A program made the translations under genes and the position numbers. This document shows positions 43,426 through 52,954 of a DNA stretch of 64,000 bases, one piece after another. Under the pieces are notes generated by a model, which made no database searches, had not been told where the DNA came from, and saw only the letters and a list, made by a program, of their open reading frames with translations. The stretch is from Paenibacillus sophorae (GTDB taxonomy: Bacteria > Bacillota > Bacilli > Paenibacillales > Paenibacillaceae). The stretch is taken from positions 3,968,001 through 4,032,000 of the forward strand of contig NZ_CP076607.1 of assembly GCF_018966525.1 (NCBI RefSeq), read 5' to 3'. Position 1 is the first letter of the stretch; the number at the start of each line of letters is the position of its first letter.

Positions 43426-45546
43426 TTAAATAGAGTGATCGTCTACCTGAGGGATTTCGTCACTTTTCGTTTTTCGTTTGCGCGGAGCTGCTTTTTTGGC
43501 CGGCGTTTCGGACTTTGGAGGCTTGTCTGCCGGTTTATCTTCACTCTTGGCTTTGGCGCGCGTCGTTTTAGCTTTTCCTTTTGGAGCTTCCTCTAGTACG
43601 GCTGGCTCATCCCCCTTTGTCTTCCGTGCACTCTTTTTTAGCACCACCATGCTAAGCGGAGCCAGGGTTAGTTCAAGGCTTTGGAGTTGATTGTGTATTT
43701 CTTGTTTCTGCGTCTTCAAAGGGCCTGCGATTACTCCGGAGCCGCCGAATTCCGGTCTTTCCGTACTGAACGCCACTTCATAGGTTCCCGCTTTTGGAAC
43801 GCCGATACGATAATTCGGCCGCTCCACCGGCTGGAAGTTGATGACGACAATAAGCAGATCGCCGGCTTTTTTCCCTTTGCGAATATAAGAAATGACGCTT
43901 TGCCAGTTGTCGTCGGCGCTGATCCATTCATACCCTTCAAAGCTGTGATCAAGCTCCCAGAGCGCTTTTTCCTCAAGGTAGAACTTGTTGAGCGCAGCGG
44001 TGTAGGCCAGCATTTTCCGATGGCTCTCATAATCGAGCAGCAGCCAGTCGAGCTCTTCCTGGTCCTTCCATTCGATGAACTGGCCGAATTCACCGCCCAT
44101 GAACAGCAGCTTTTTGCCGGGGCTCGTTATCTGATAACCCAGCAGCAGCCGGAGACCCGCGAACTTTTGCTCATAGGAACCTGGCATCTTATTCAGCAGC
44201 GACCTCTTGCCATGCACCACTTCGTCATGGGAAAGCGGCAGCGTATAATTCTCCGAGTAGGCGTAGGCAATCGGGAATGTCAGCAAATTGTGATGATAGG
44301 GACGGGCATCAAACTCCTTCTCCACGTAAGCAAGCGTATCGTTCATCCAGCCCATATTCCATTTGTAATTGAAACCAAGCCCACCGTCATGCACAGGAGC
44401 GGTTACGAGCGGCCAGGCGCTGGATTCCTCTGCCATCATCAAGGCATACGGGTAATGCTGAAACACTATGGTGTTCAATTTCTGCAAGAAGGCAATGGCC
44501 TCAAGATTCTCCAGTCCGCCATTGACATTGCGCCGATACTGATGTTCCTGCTTCTCAAAATCAAGGCGCAGCATGCTGGTAACCGCATCCACACGCATGC
44601 CGTCGATATGGTACACCTCATACCAGAACAGGGCGTTGGAAATAAGGAACGATAGAACCTCCGGTCTGCCGAAGTCAAAAGAAAGCGTTCCCCATCCCGG
44701 CTTCTCCGCCTGCATCGGATCGCTGTACTCGTAGCATGGCGAGCCGTCGAACATGCGCAGGCCTGGAGCGTCCTTTGCAAAGTGGGCAGGCACCCAATCG
44801 AGAATAACGCCGATGTTCGCCTGATGCAGACGGTCGATCAGGTACATCAGCTCCTGCGGCTCTCCGTACCGGCTCGTTGCGGCAAAATAACCCGTTCCCT
44901 GGTATCCCCAGGAGAGGTCGTATGGATGCTCCGCCAGCGGCATGAACTCCACATGCGTATAGCCCAATTCCTGCAAATAAGGAATCAGCAGGTCGGCGAT
45001 TTCCGTGTAGCTGTACAGCTCCCCGCCTTCCTTGTTATGAATATTCTCCTTCTGTCTCCATGTGCCCATGTGCATTTCGTAAATATTTAGGGGTTTGTTG
45101 TAAGAACTTTTGTTCTTACGCCGCCAGGCCGCATCACCCCAGTGGTAGCCTTCAATATCGGCCACAACCGACGCAGTAGCCGGACGGACCTCGGCCAGAA
45201 ATCCATAAGGGTCCGCTTTCAAAAAGCTCGAGCCGTCCTGGCCGATAATTCTGTATTTGTAAAATGTTCCCCGGGCAATTTCCGGGAAAAAACGAGTCCA
45301 AATCCCCGAATCGGGTATCTTATATAACGAGTCTTCCTCACGGCTTCCATCCCAGCCGTTTCGATCGCAAGCCAATCCTACATATGTTGCATGGGGCGCC
45401 CACACGGAAAAACGCACTCCGGGAACTCCTTCTTCCACGGCGATATGCGCTCCGAGCATGCGATAACTGCGGTAATGGGTACCTTCGTGAAACAAGTAAA
45501 TATCCTCCGGTGACGGCATGTTTACTGCTGTTGGTCGCTCAACCAA
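43426..45546 (-). CDS. glgB: 1,4-alpha-glucan branching enzyme with basic C-terminal tail
   Basis: 706 residues, GH13_8/9. Catalytic motifs: DWVPAHFAKDA, GMRVDAVTSML (nucleophile), MMAEESSAWP (acid), LPLSHDEVVHGK. TTG start 45546, AGGTGG 7 nt upstream. Residues 637-706 are an unusual low-complexity tail rich in Lys, Ala, Pro and Ser (for example KAKTTRAKAKSED, PAKKAAPRKRKTK), not part of any GlgB domain and histone-H1-like. The core enzyme appears complete without it. Followed by glgA. Confidence 0.94.
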   Translation of the reverse strand: MVERPTAVNMPSPEDIYLFHEGTHYRSYRMLGAHIAVEEGVPGVRFSVWAPHATYVGLACDRNGWDGSREEDSLYKIPDSGIWTRFFPEIARGTFYKYRIIGQDGSSFLKADPYGFLAEVRPATASVVADIEGYHWGDAAWRRKNKSSYNKPLNIYEMHMGTWRQKENIHNKEGGELYSYTEIADLLIPYLQELGYTHVEFMPLAEHPYDLSWGYQGTGYFAATSRYGEPQELMYLIDRLHQANIGVILDWVPAHFAKDAPGLRMFDGSPCYEYSDPMQAEKPGWGTLSFDFGRPEVLSFLISNALFWYEVYHIDGMRVDAVTSMLRLDFEKQEHQYRRNVNGGLENLEAIAFLQKLNTIVFQHYPYALMMAEESSAWPLVTAPVHDGGLGFNYKWNMGWMNDTLAYVEKEFDARPYHHNLLTFPIAYAYSENYTLPLSHDEVVHGKRSLLNKMPGSYEQKFAGLRLLLGYQITSPGKKLLFMGGEFGQFIEWKDQEELDWLLLDYESHRKMLAYTAALNKFYLEEKALWELDHSFEGYEWISADDNWQSVISYIRKGKKAGDLLIVVINFQPVERPNYRIGVPKAGTYEVAFSTERPEFGGSGVIAGPLKTQKQEIHNQLQSLELTLAPLSMVVLKKSARKTKGDEPAVLEEAPKGKAKTTRAKAKSEDKPADKPPKSETPAKKAAPRKRKTKSDEIPQVDDHSI

Positions 45547-45872
45547 ATGATTACCACCTTTTGTAAGAATGATTTAAGGTTTCCGGGGTCCCTGCAAAGT
45601 ACCTGAATATACTCCGAAGCAAAGCTGCACTTTGTAGGAATATTTTTAATACAGGATGCACCTAATACATTACCCCAATTTCATCCGTTTGAAAATAATT
45701 GGTGCAGGCAAGAAGTGAAAAAGAATTGAAGATCTCAGCTATTTTTGTGTAATTTTCCAATGGACTTTGTAATATATTTCACTTAGCTTCATTGTTCACT
45801 TTTCAGACGTCCGCCGGTCAGGTTATATAACATGTATTGTTTTGACAAAACACATTTTTGGAGGGGTAACGA
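45547..45872. other. 326-bp divergent glgB/glgC intergenic region
   Basis: AT-rich, no gene. A loose inverted repeat (TGCACCTAAT at about 45658, AATTGGTGCA at about 45700) could be regulatory. GGAGGGG lies 7 nt before glgC. No promoter is confidently assigned. Confidence 0.5.
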
Positions 45873-47102
45873 ATGAGTAAAAAAGATTGCATCGCCATGC
45901 TATTAGCAGGCGGGGAAGGGCGCAGGCTTGCTCCACTTACATCAAGTATGGCCAAACCGGCCGTCCCTTTCGGAGGACATTTCAGAATTATTGACTTTCC
46001 CCTCAGCAATTGTGTGAATTCGGGTATTGATACGATCGGCGTACTGACGCAGTATGAAGCTGGTTCCCTTCACAGCCATATCGGTACGGGAGAGCCTTGG
46101 GGTCTCCGCACGGAAGAACGTAATGGCGTAACACTGCTGCCCTCCGGCAGTGAAGGAAGAGATTGCTATACGGGTACGGCAGATGCTATTTATAAAAACA
46201 TTCCATATATCGACAATCTTAATGTAGAGAATGTGCTTATTTTGTCCGGAGATCATATTTATCATATGGATTACCGCCAAATGCTTGATTATCATGTTGC
46301 TAAAAACGCTGAAACGACGATCTCCGTTATGGAAGTTCCATGGGAGGAAGCAAGCCGCTTTGGTGTCATGAATGTTGACGATGATCTGAAAATTACGGAT
46401 TTTGTCGAGAAGCCAAAACAACCGCAAAGCAATCTGGCTTCAATGGGTATTTATTTGTTCCGCTGGGACTATCTCAAGGCTCACCTGCTTAGAGATGCAG
46501 CGAACAGCAATTCCAGCCACGATTTCGGCAAGGATGTAATTCCCGCTATGCTGCAGAATGAAGATACCCTCTTTGCGTACCGTTTCAAAGGCTACTGGCG
46601 TGACGTGGGTACGGTGGAAAGCCTGTGGGAAGCTCATATGGACCTCTTGCAACGAGATAATGGCTGGAAATTTAACAATGCGAATTGGCCCATGTACAGC
46701 CGCTCTCAAGTATTCAAACCATCAGCCATCCGGTCCAAAGGTCAATCCACAGATGCGGAATCCCTGGTTAGCGAGCATGCTTCCGTGGAAGGCAATATCC
46801 AGCGTTCGGTTATTTTCGACAATGTTGAAATCGCCAAAACCTCCTTCGTCAAGAACAGCGTGATTATGCCCGGCGCCCGCATCGGCAAAAACGCATACAT
46901 CGAAAATGCGATTATTGGCGAAGATGCTCTAATCAAAGAAGGGGCTGTTGTCAAAGGCAGTATTGATCGTATCGCTGTGGTCGGACCGCGCGAGACGATT
47001 GCGCCCAAACCGCTTATCCTTACCCAGCCTTCCCGGTTGCTTCAGGATGTATACGAGAAAGCCGGTACCGGCAGACTTCGGGCCGGGGGCCTACTCTCGT
47101 AA
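45873..47102 (+). CDS. glgC: Glucose-1-phosphate adenylyltransferase
   Basis: 409 residues. Makes ADP-glucose for Glg[29 protein letters not shown] (nucleotide loop), [39 protein letters not shown] sequence, FVEKPKQP, and a C-terminal left-handed beta-helix. No glgD beside it. Divergent from glgBA, one regulatory region in common. Confidence 0.96.
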   Translation: MSKKDCIAMLLAGGEGRRLAPLTSSMAKPAVPFGGHFRIIDFPLSNCVNSGIDTIGVLTQYEAGSLHSHIGTGEPWGLRTEERNGVTLLPSGSEGRDCYTGTADAIYKNIPYIDNLNVENVLILSGDHIYHMDYRQMLDYHVAKNAETTISVMEVPWEEASRFGVMNVDDDLKITDFVEKPKQPQSNLASMGIYLFRWDYLKAHLLRDAANSNSSHDFGKDVIPAMLQNEDTLFAYRFKGYWRDVGTVESLWEAHMDLLQRDNGWKFNNANWPMYSRSQVFKPSAIRSKGQSTDAESLVSEHASVEGNIQRSVIFDNVEIAKTSFVKNSVIMPGARIGKNAYIENAIIGEDALIKEGAVVKGSIDRIAVVGPRETIAPKPLILTQPSRLLQDVYEKAGTGRLRAGGLLS

Positions 47103-47112
47103 GAACCAGAAT

Positions 47113-47161
47113 AAAAAAGGGTTGTTTCAACAGGTTAATGCCTGTGAAACAACCCTTTTTG
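47113..47161 (+). terminator. Terminator of glgC
   Basis: AAGGGTTGTTTCA pairs with GAAACAACCCTT (with inner ACAGG/CCTGT), followed by TTTTT. Confidence 0.85.
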
Positions 47162-47209
47162 CTTAATTTGAGTTAACTTCCCGGAATGAATGACGCCGTG
47201 TTATGTACG

Positions 47210-48298
47210 TTAAGTCATGTTGTGTTTCATTTCGCTCCATTCTCTGTCCAGCATAGCCATATCGATAAGATTCGCATAGCGGTCACTGAAACGGGCCGCC
47301 TCGAGATGCTCGCCTTCCCGGCGAAATCCAAGAGCTTCATAAGTACGAATCGCGGATGTGTTGAAATCAAAGACGCCGAGCGCCAGCCTATGCAGCTCCA
47401 ACGATTCAAAGCCAATACGCATAGCTTCGCCGATCATCCGGCGCGCAAAGCCCTTTCCCCGGTATTCCGGATCAAGAATGACCCTTCCAATTCTGGCCGA
47501 ACCGTTATCCCGGTCAATGCCGGCCAGACTAAGATGTCCGATGACGGTATCTGTTGCCATATGCACGGCGCTGTACACCATCAGTTCGGATTCGGCCGGA
47601 TGGTTTGCGCCGTCGAGATATTTTCTCAGCTCATCATCCTGAATCGGAAAGTGAAGCGAAGGCCCCGCCCACTGCTTGAGGAAATCCGGCGAGACGCTCC
47701 AGCGTCTCAGACATTCGAAGTCCACTGCATCAAAATACTGCAAACGGATAGCATCTTTATCGCCTGAAGTCTCCATTTTCTCGTACAGATTGACAAGCCG
47801 CCCTCCGCCCACATCATGGGTACCCATATAACGGAACCCCTGGCTCTGGTAATATCGGTTCAGCTTTACATTATCGGCAATCGTATCTAGGCGAAGCCCG
47901 CTGCGTCCGGAGGCTTTGGCCATCTCGGCGGCGAATTTCAGCAGCTTGCTGCCCAGTCCCGCTCCACGGAACGGCATTGCCACAGCAAGCCTGTGCAGAT
48001 AGGCAAATGACTCGTCATTTCGCCGCCCCCAGTACTGGGGATCTCCAAATTGCAGCGTGAACATACCGGCAGCCACGCCACCTTGCATAGCGATATAGAC
48101 CTCGCGCTCGTTAAAGTAATTCAGGATATCCTCTTCCTTGAACTGTTCCGGTTTCCATTGTGTGAGGCCGTTATCACGCATCCACTGCGCCGCTTCGCGC
48201 AGCAGCTTCAGAACCTCTCCAGCCATACTGGAATCGGCGTGAACCACGTTCAGTTTGCCCAGGGAAGTGTGGATATCACCAGTAATCGGCAAACTCAA
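47210..48298 (-). CDS. Double GNAT acetyltransferase (two-domain fusion)
   Basis: 362 residues made of two GNAT domains. First, residues 15-175: HRLAVAMPFRGAGLGSKLLKFAAEMA. Second, residues 180-360, RimJ-like: GRVILDPEYRGKGFARRMIGEAM and LEALGFRREGEH-type ending. Substrates unknown. TTG start 48298 overlaps the kinase stop as TTGA, with GGAGGAGGG upstream, so it belongs to the operon of the two-component system. Confidence 0.85.
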   Translation of the reverse strand: MSLPITGDIHTSLGKLNVVHADSSMAGEVLKLLREAAQWMRDNGLTQWKPEQFKEEDILNYFNEREVYIAMQGGVAAGMFTLQFGDPQYWGRRNDESFAYLHRLAVAMPFRGAGLGSKLLKFAAEMAKASGRSGLRLDTIADNVKLNRYYQSQGFRYMGTHDVGGGRLVNLYEKMETSGDKDAIRLQYFDAVDFECLRRWSVSPDFLKQWAGPSLHFPIQDDELRKYLDGANHPAESELMVYSAVHMATDTVIGHLSLAGIDRDNGSARIGRVILDPEYRGKGFARRMIGEAMRIGFESLELHRLALGVFDFNTSAIRTYEALGFRREGEHLEAARFSDRYANLIDMAMLDREWSEMKHNMT

Positions 48299-49758
48299 TG
48301 CTTGCCCTCCTCCCTATCATGATTTTCCTCCGGCAACGGCAGGCTCACCTGCTCCATCGTCTCCACTGCCGGAAACGGCTCCGCAAGCTGCAGGTAAACC
48401 GTAACCCGAGTGCCTTTGCCAAGCTCACTGTCAATTTCCATCGTTCCGCCATGAAGCTCCACCAGCTGCTGTGAAATAGCCAGACCAAGCCCGGTGCCGC
48501 CGTTGAGCGAGTCCACCTGGAAGAAGCGGTCTTTTACCCGGTTTAAGTGATCCTGACTAATGCCGATCCCGCTATCCTGTACCACGATTTCGGCCTCTTC
48601 TTCGTCAGCACGGCGCGCTGTAAGCATTATGCTTGAGCCTTCATGCGAGAATTTCACCGCATTGTCGGTCAAATTCAGGAACACCTGCTTCAGCCGGTTG
48701 GCATCGCCTCTGACATAAATGCCTTCTTCCGCTTCCAGCACAAGCCTGATGCTCTTTTTCTCGGCTTTGGCCCACAGATTCAGAATAATTTCCTGCAGCA
48801 GTTCTCTGACACCTACGGTGCCGATGGAAAGCTTCATTTCATTCTGATGCAGCTTGGAGAAGTCGAGGATCTCCTCTACAAGCCCGATCAGCCGGTCGCT
48901 TTCCTTGGAAATAATGCTCATTCCGAGCTTCGTTTCTTCGGGGTCGTAACCGCCAGAGATTAATGTCTCACTCCAGCCCTTGATGCTGGTCAGCGGCGTC
49001 CTAAGTTCATGCGAAATCGAGGAGATAAAATCATCCTTGATCTGGTTGCTCCGCACAATCTCCTCGGCCAAGTAATTCAGGGTTGAGGCAAGCTCGCCGA
49101 TTTCGTAAAGATAATCTCCCTTGATGCGCATATTGAATTTACCTCTGGCCATTTGCGCGGATACCGCCGTAATATTGTTCAGCGGCTTGATAATTGAGTT
49201 GGCCAGCCCGAAGCTGAAAGCGGCGACGACCGCAAGTACGGCTATGCCAACGCTAACCGAGATAAGAGTGACGTTAAGCAAATCGGCGTTCACTCCTTCA
49301 ACAGAAGTCACATACCGCAGCACATAGGCGTCGCGGCCATGAATCTGCAGCACCTTGGAGACAGCCATGACGCTCTCATTGGTTCCGGGTTGCCTTCCTA
49401 CCCAACGGCCAATCCCACCACCGACCGCTTCCGGCACATCGCTTGTCGTAATCGTCCGGTCCGGCTGAAAGCCGGTCGAACTCGTAATCATGTCGCCATT
49501 CAGCGTCAACACCTGCAGCTCCGTATAGTCCAGCGCAAAGCTGTCCAGCAGTTCCTGAAGCGAAAGCGGGGAGTCTTCGCTGGTAATCTGATAAAAATAT
49601 TCCGCTTGGCTGATATGCGTTGAAATTCGGGTATAAATGCTGTCGTAATAATACGTTCTGATCACAATCAAAAAGATGACTTCCACGAGGAGAAGCGCCA
49701 AAAAAACTACAAGAATGTAGTGTAAAACAATCTGTCTGCGCATCCCCTTTTTAATCAT
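48295..49758 (-). CDS. Sensor histidine kinase
   Basis: 487 residues. Membrane helix 1 (ILVVFLALLLVEVIFLIVI), an extracytoplasmic sensor of about 130 residues, helix 2 (VSVGIAVLAVVAAFSFGLA), HAMP, HisKA with phospho-acceptor His in ISSISHELRTPLTSIKGW, and a HATPase domain with N box (LTDNAVKFSHEG), G1 (VVQDSGIGIS) and G2 (GGTGLGLAIS). ATG 49758 overlaps the regulator stop as ATGA, so this start is preferred to 49776. Signal unknown; the neighbouring lipoprotein and ABC ATPase suggest envelope stress. Confidence 0.93.
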   Translation of the reverse strand: MIKKGMRRQIVLHYILVVFLALLLVEVIFLIVIRTYYYDSIYTRISTHISQAEYFYQITSEDSPLSLQELLDSFALDYTELQVLTLNGDMITSSTGFQPDRTITTSDVPEAVGGGIGRWVGRQPGTNESVMAVSKVLQIHGRDAYVLRYVTSVEGVNADLLNVTLISVSVGIAVLAVVAAFSFGLANSIIKPLNNITAVSAQMARGKFNMRIKGDYLYEIGELASTLNYLAEEIVRSNQIKDDFISSISHELRTPLTSIKGWSETLISGGYDPEETKLGMSIISKESDRLIGLVEEILDFSKLHQNEMKLSIGTVGVRELLQEIILNLWAKAEKKSIRLVLEAEEGIYVRGDANRLKQVFLNLTDNAVKFSHEGSSIMLTARRADEEEAEIVVQDSGIGISQDHLNRVKDRFFQVDSLNGGTGLGLAISQQLVELHGGTMEIDSELGKGTRVTVYLQLAEPFPAVETMEQVSLPLPEENHDREEGKH

Positions 49759-50453
49759 TGTCCTTGACCTTTCCATTTATAGCCATGCCCCCATACTGTC
49801 TGCAGATATTCGGGCTCTGACGGATTGTTTTCGATTTTTTGCCGCAGCCGGCGGATGTTCACATCTACGATCTTTGGATCACCCATATATTCCTTGCCCC
49901 ATACATGATCGAGCAGAACGTCCCGGCTCAGGGGGGTATTTTCTTTTTCAAAGAAAAACTGCACGAGCGAAAATTCGGTCGGCGTCAGTTCGATGGGATC
50001 TCCGCTGCGCTTGAATTGCTTGGAGATAAGATCCAGCGTAAACGGGCCGGACTGGAAGGACACCTTGGCCGACTGCTCCCGGTGCACGTTCACTCTCCGG
50101 AGAAGCGACTGAATGCGGGCAATCAACTCCGTAGGGCTGAAAGGCTTGCTGACATGATCGTCGGCGCCCACAGACAGCGCATATACCTTATCCTGCTCCT
50201 GCACCTTGGCCGTCAGAAAAATAATACCAATCCGTTCATTCGTTTCACGGATTCGTCTGCACACTTCGAAGCCGTCAATACCCGGCACCATCACGTCAAG
50301 CAGCGCGATATCAATGTCGGGCACTGAATTCAGCTTGCTGAGAGCTTCATTGCCGTCGGCCGCTTCCAGCACTTCAAATCCATTGCGTTTCAAATTGATA
50401 ACTATAAAACTGCGGATGGATTCTTCATCCTCCAGTATGAGCACCTTACTCAA
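49755..50453 (-). CDS. OmpR-family response regulator
   Basis: 232 residues. Receiver domain with phospho-Asp in IALLDVMVPGIDG and Lys in SKPFSPTEL; C-terminal winged helix (LTPTEFSLVQFF, VDVNIRRLRQKIE, WGHGYKW). TTG start 50453, overlapping the lipoprotein stop as TTGA, with GAGAGGAAGG upstream. Partner of the kinase. Confidence 0.95.
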   Translation of the reverse strand: MSKVLILEDEESIRSFIVINLKRNGFEVLEAADGNEALSKLNSVPDIDIALLDVMVPGIDGFEVCRRIRETNERIGIIFLTAKVQEQDKVYALSVGADDHVSKPFSPTELIARIQSLLRRVNVHREQSAKVSFQSGPFTLDLISKQFKRSGDPIELTPTEFSLVQFFFEKENTPLSRDVLLDHVWGKEYMGDPKIVDVNIRRLRQKIENNPSEPEYLQTVWGHGYKWKGQGQ

Positions 50454-51805
50454 TTGATTCCCTTCCTCTCTGCGGGAACCGTAGTGTTCCCCTTCTTGAT
50501 TCCGTCTGCATTCTGCTCCAGCTTGCCCCGATAGCCGATGATCTTATCCGCATCCCGGCCCCAGAGCTCCCAGCCTTCACCTTTCACCTGATCCCACTCC
50601 TCCGTAGAGAAAAAGGAAATTTCGGCAACCGTTTCGCCGGTGTCTGACATTATAAACTTGAGATATCTATCCTTCACGGATTTCGTGTCGACCGTAACTG
50701 TGCCATGCCATGACGGCGGAAAATTCAGTGTGAACCTGTCCGATGGATCACGGTACTGCTGCAGTGCAAAGGCCAGCCCTTCCTTTCCATCCCATTGGTA
50801 ATAGGAATAGAACCAGGGGACGGCATCCGCCTCGAAATTCTCCCAGCCGGACGGCCGTTCCATCAGGCCGATTTCGATAATGCCGTCTCCGTCGATATCC
50901 CCGCTCGAAATCCGGCGGTCCTTAAATGTACTGTCGTCACCGGAGAGAACGACGCGGAAACGGTTATTTTCCATTACGATCATATAACTGTACGCGGAAT
51001 GTGAATTGACGGCTGCGTCCAGCACGATGCCTTCTTTGCCTTTCGCCACTTTGCCCACGACAATGTTGTAATAATTGTTAATATAAGGATCGAGATTCTC
51101 TAACCGGTCGAGCTCCTTGAAGCCCCCGTTATATTGATAGGTGGTCAGCGTGGAAGATTCATTCCGTTTGAGCGAAACGACCGTAATATCATCCATGCCG
51201 TCTCCGTTTAAATCGTCGATCACATATTTGGTGTAGGGGAGCGTCAGCGTTTCCTCTAGCGACGTTCCCGAATAGCTGTACACGACCAGACCCTTCTGGA
51301 GTCCTTCATCTCCCCTGGAGTAACCGACAATAATTTCCGGCTTGCCATCTCCCGTAACGTCCCTGATCTCCACCGATTCGAGTGCGGTTCCCGCGCCATC
51401 GAAGGTCAGCTTCTTGACCCAGGAGCCGCCCTGCTTCTCCAGAATCAAGCCGTGTATCAGCACTGCCTCACCGGGTGTCTCATAGAAGACGAGTGTTTCT
51501 GGAATTCCGTCACCGTTCAGGTCTTCCGTGCGGATGGAGCTGTCGTCGTCATTGGTTGGACGAATCAGCTTCAGCGAGTTGATGGCGGCCATCAGCGTCG
51601 CCTTATCTTCGGACAGCCGCGGCGACTTCATCCGGGATATGGGATCGCTGATAAAGGTACACCCGGACAACAGCGAAAGCGCCAATATACCGGCGCCAAG
51701 ACGCCATAAAGCAGGCATGGCGGCGGGGAGCCGGAAGTCCGATACATCGGCGGCAGAACGCCGCGAACGATGGCGCCGCAGACTTTGTATAATCAACATG
51801 ATCAC
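50450..51805 (-). CDS. FG-GAP/VCBS-repeat lipoprotein
   Basis: 451 residues. An Arg-rich N-terminal stretch is followed by a hydrophobic segment with lipobox LLSGC (Cys about residue 49). At least four calcium-binding FG-GAP loops are visible: DLNGDGIPE, DVTGDGKPE, DLNGDGMDD and DIDGDGIIE, consistent with a beta-propeller outside the membrane. Its position just before the two-component genes suggests a sensor accessory. The true start may be the internal Met nearer the lipobox. Confidence 0.8.
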   Translation of the reverse strand: MIMLIIQSLRRHRSRRSAADVSDFRLPAAMPALWRLGAGILALSLLSGCTFISDPISRMKSPRLSEDKATLMAAINSLKLIRPTNDDDSSIRTEDLNGDGIPETLVFYETPGEAVLIHGLILEKQGGSWVKKLTFDGAGTALESVEIRDVTGDGKPEIIVGYSRGDEGLQKGLVVYSYSGTSLEETLTLPYTKYVIDDLNGDGMDDITVVSLKRNESSTLTTYQYNGGFKELDRLENLDPYINNYYNIVVGKVAKGKEGIVLDAAVNSHSAYSYMIVMENNRFRVVLSGDDSTFKDRRISSGDIDGDGIIEIGLMERPSGWENFEADAVPWFYSYYQWDGKEGLAFALQQYRDPSDRFTLNFPPSWHGTVTVDTKSVKDRYLKFIMSDTGETVAEISFFSTEEWDQVKGEGWELWGRDADKIIGYRGKLEQNADGIKKGNTTVPAERKGIN

Positions 51806-51836
51806 TCATTTCATTCATCTAAATTGGATTCCGGCC

Positions 51837-52565
51837 TTATAATAATCCGGCCCGCTCCTGAGAGGTAAGCCGTCGGCTGGTAACGTCATGCTTAATGATC
51901 CCGTTATCCAACACCCACAGGCGAGTAGCGTAGCGTTCGGCAAGCTCAAGCGGCAGAACGGCGACCACCGTAAGACCAGTCTCCTTGCACAATTCCCGCA
52001 GCGTCTCCATAATGCTCTGCGCCGATTTCGGGTCAAGCCCCGTCACCGGTTCGTCGGCAAGAATGACCTTGGCTCCGTGAACGAGCGCCCTGGATATGGC
52101 AACGCGCTGGCGTTCCCCGCCGCTGAGCTGGCCCGTCTTCATCTTCGCCTTATCCAGCAGGCCGATCCGTTCCAGTTCATCCATGGCTCCCATATAATCG
52201 TCGGTTCGGACCATTCCCGTTAGTCTCCTCCATAAAGGGGTCTGGGCCGCTTGGCCAATCAGCACGTTCTTTAAAGCGGTCCGGGTCGGATTCAGCTCAG
52301 CGTTCTGCTCCAGGAAGGCCCATTCGCGGCGGATTTTTGTTCTGCCGCCAAGGCCGCCCTTTAGAATATCGGTACCATCCACCCGGAAATTCCCTTTGTC
52401 CCACTTGTCGCGCAGCGCCAAGCAGCGCAGCAGCGTCGTCTTGCCGCTCCCGCTCGCGCCGAGCAGTCCGATCAGTTCTCCGGACTCCATTCGAAAGCCT
52501 ATATCTCTCAGTACCGGAGTCTGTTCCGGTCCAATCGTCTTGGCTAAATGCTCCACGATAACCAT
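51837..52565 (-). CDS. ABC transporter ATP-binding protein (PhnC-like)
   Basis: 242 residues. Walker A GASGSGKTT, Q-loop FLEQNAELNP, signature LSGGERQRVAISRAL, Walker B VILADEPVTGLD. Resembles the phosphonate/methionine-type ATPases. The H-loop His seems replaced: VVAVLPLELAERY where VTHD-like sequence is expected, so hydrolysis may be altered. No permease gene follows; the operon continues with a lipoprotein. AGGAGAG lies before ATG 52565. Confidence 0.85.
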   Translation of the reverse strand: MVIVEHLAKTIGPEQTPVLRDIGFRMESGELIGLLGASGSGKTTLLRCLALRDKWDKGNFRVDGTDILKGGLGGRTKIRREWAFLEQNAELNPTRTALKNVLIGQAAQTPLWRRLTGMVRTDDYMGAMDELERIGLLDKAKMKTGQLSGGERQRVAISRALVHGAKVILADEPVTGLDPKSAQSIMETLRELCKETGLTVVAVLPLELAERYATRLWVLDNGIIKHDVTSRRLTSQERAGLL

Positions 52566-52660
52566 GAATCATTCTCTCCTGTTCCCATATCTACTTCATA
52601 TATAGTGTACTTGAAAAGCAAGAATAAATTCCATGCGATCACTCGTTCCCTTATCTTAAC

Positions 52661-52906
52661 TCAAAATTCGCATTTTGGCGAGAATAATAACCCCAGGAAG
52701 ACGAACAGGATATAAAGGAAGCCCAATAATCCGGCAGCTCCCAGCATTCGTTCGGCAGCAAGCATCATCGCAAAGGAGCCGATAAATAATACGGCCGCAT
52801 TAATGCCGTTCAGCGAAGAAACGCTGTCCGACACGGATGATATTCTCCTAATATTTCTAGTATAATTAAGAAACAACATTATAGTGGACAACCCCAAACC
52901 AAACAA
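52661..52906 (-). CDS. Hypothetical small membrane protein
   Basis: Up to 81 residues, three hydrophobic helices (for example GINAAVLFIGSFAMMLAAERM and LLGFLYILFVFLGLLF). The start is unsure: TTG 52906 or ATG 52879, neither with a good ribosome site. No recognised family. Confidence 0.45.
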   Translation of the reverse strand: MFGLGLSTIMLFLNYTRNIRRISSVSDSVSSLNGINAAVLFIGSFAMMLAAERMLGAAGLLGFLYILFVFLGLLFSPKCEF

Positions 52907-52954
52907 GAGATAATAATCAGAAGTGAGTGATTTTCTGGGAGGACTGCATGTTTC

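Noticed and set aside
43681..44655. 324-codon plus-strand frame opposite glgB
   Set aside because: Antisense shadow; the GlgB catalytic motifs lie in the other strand.
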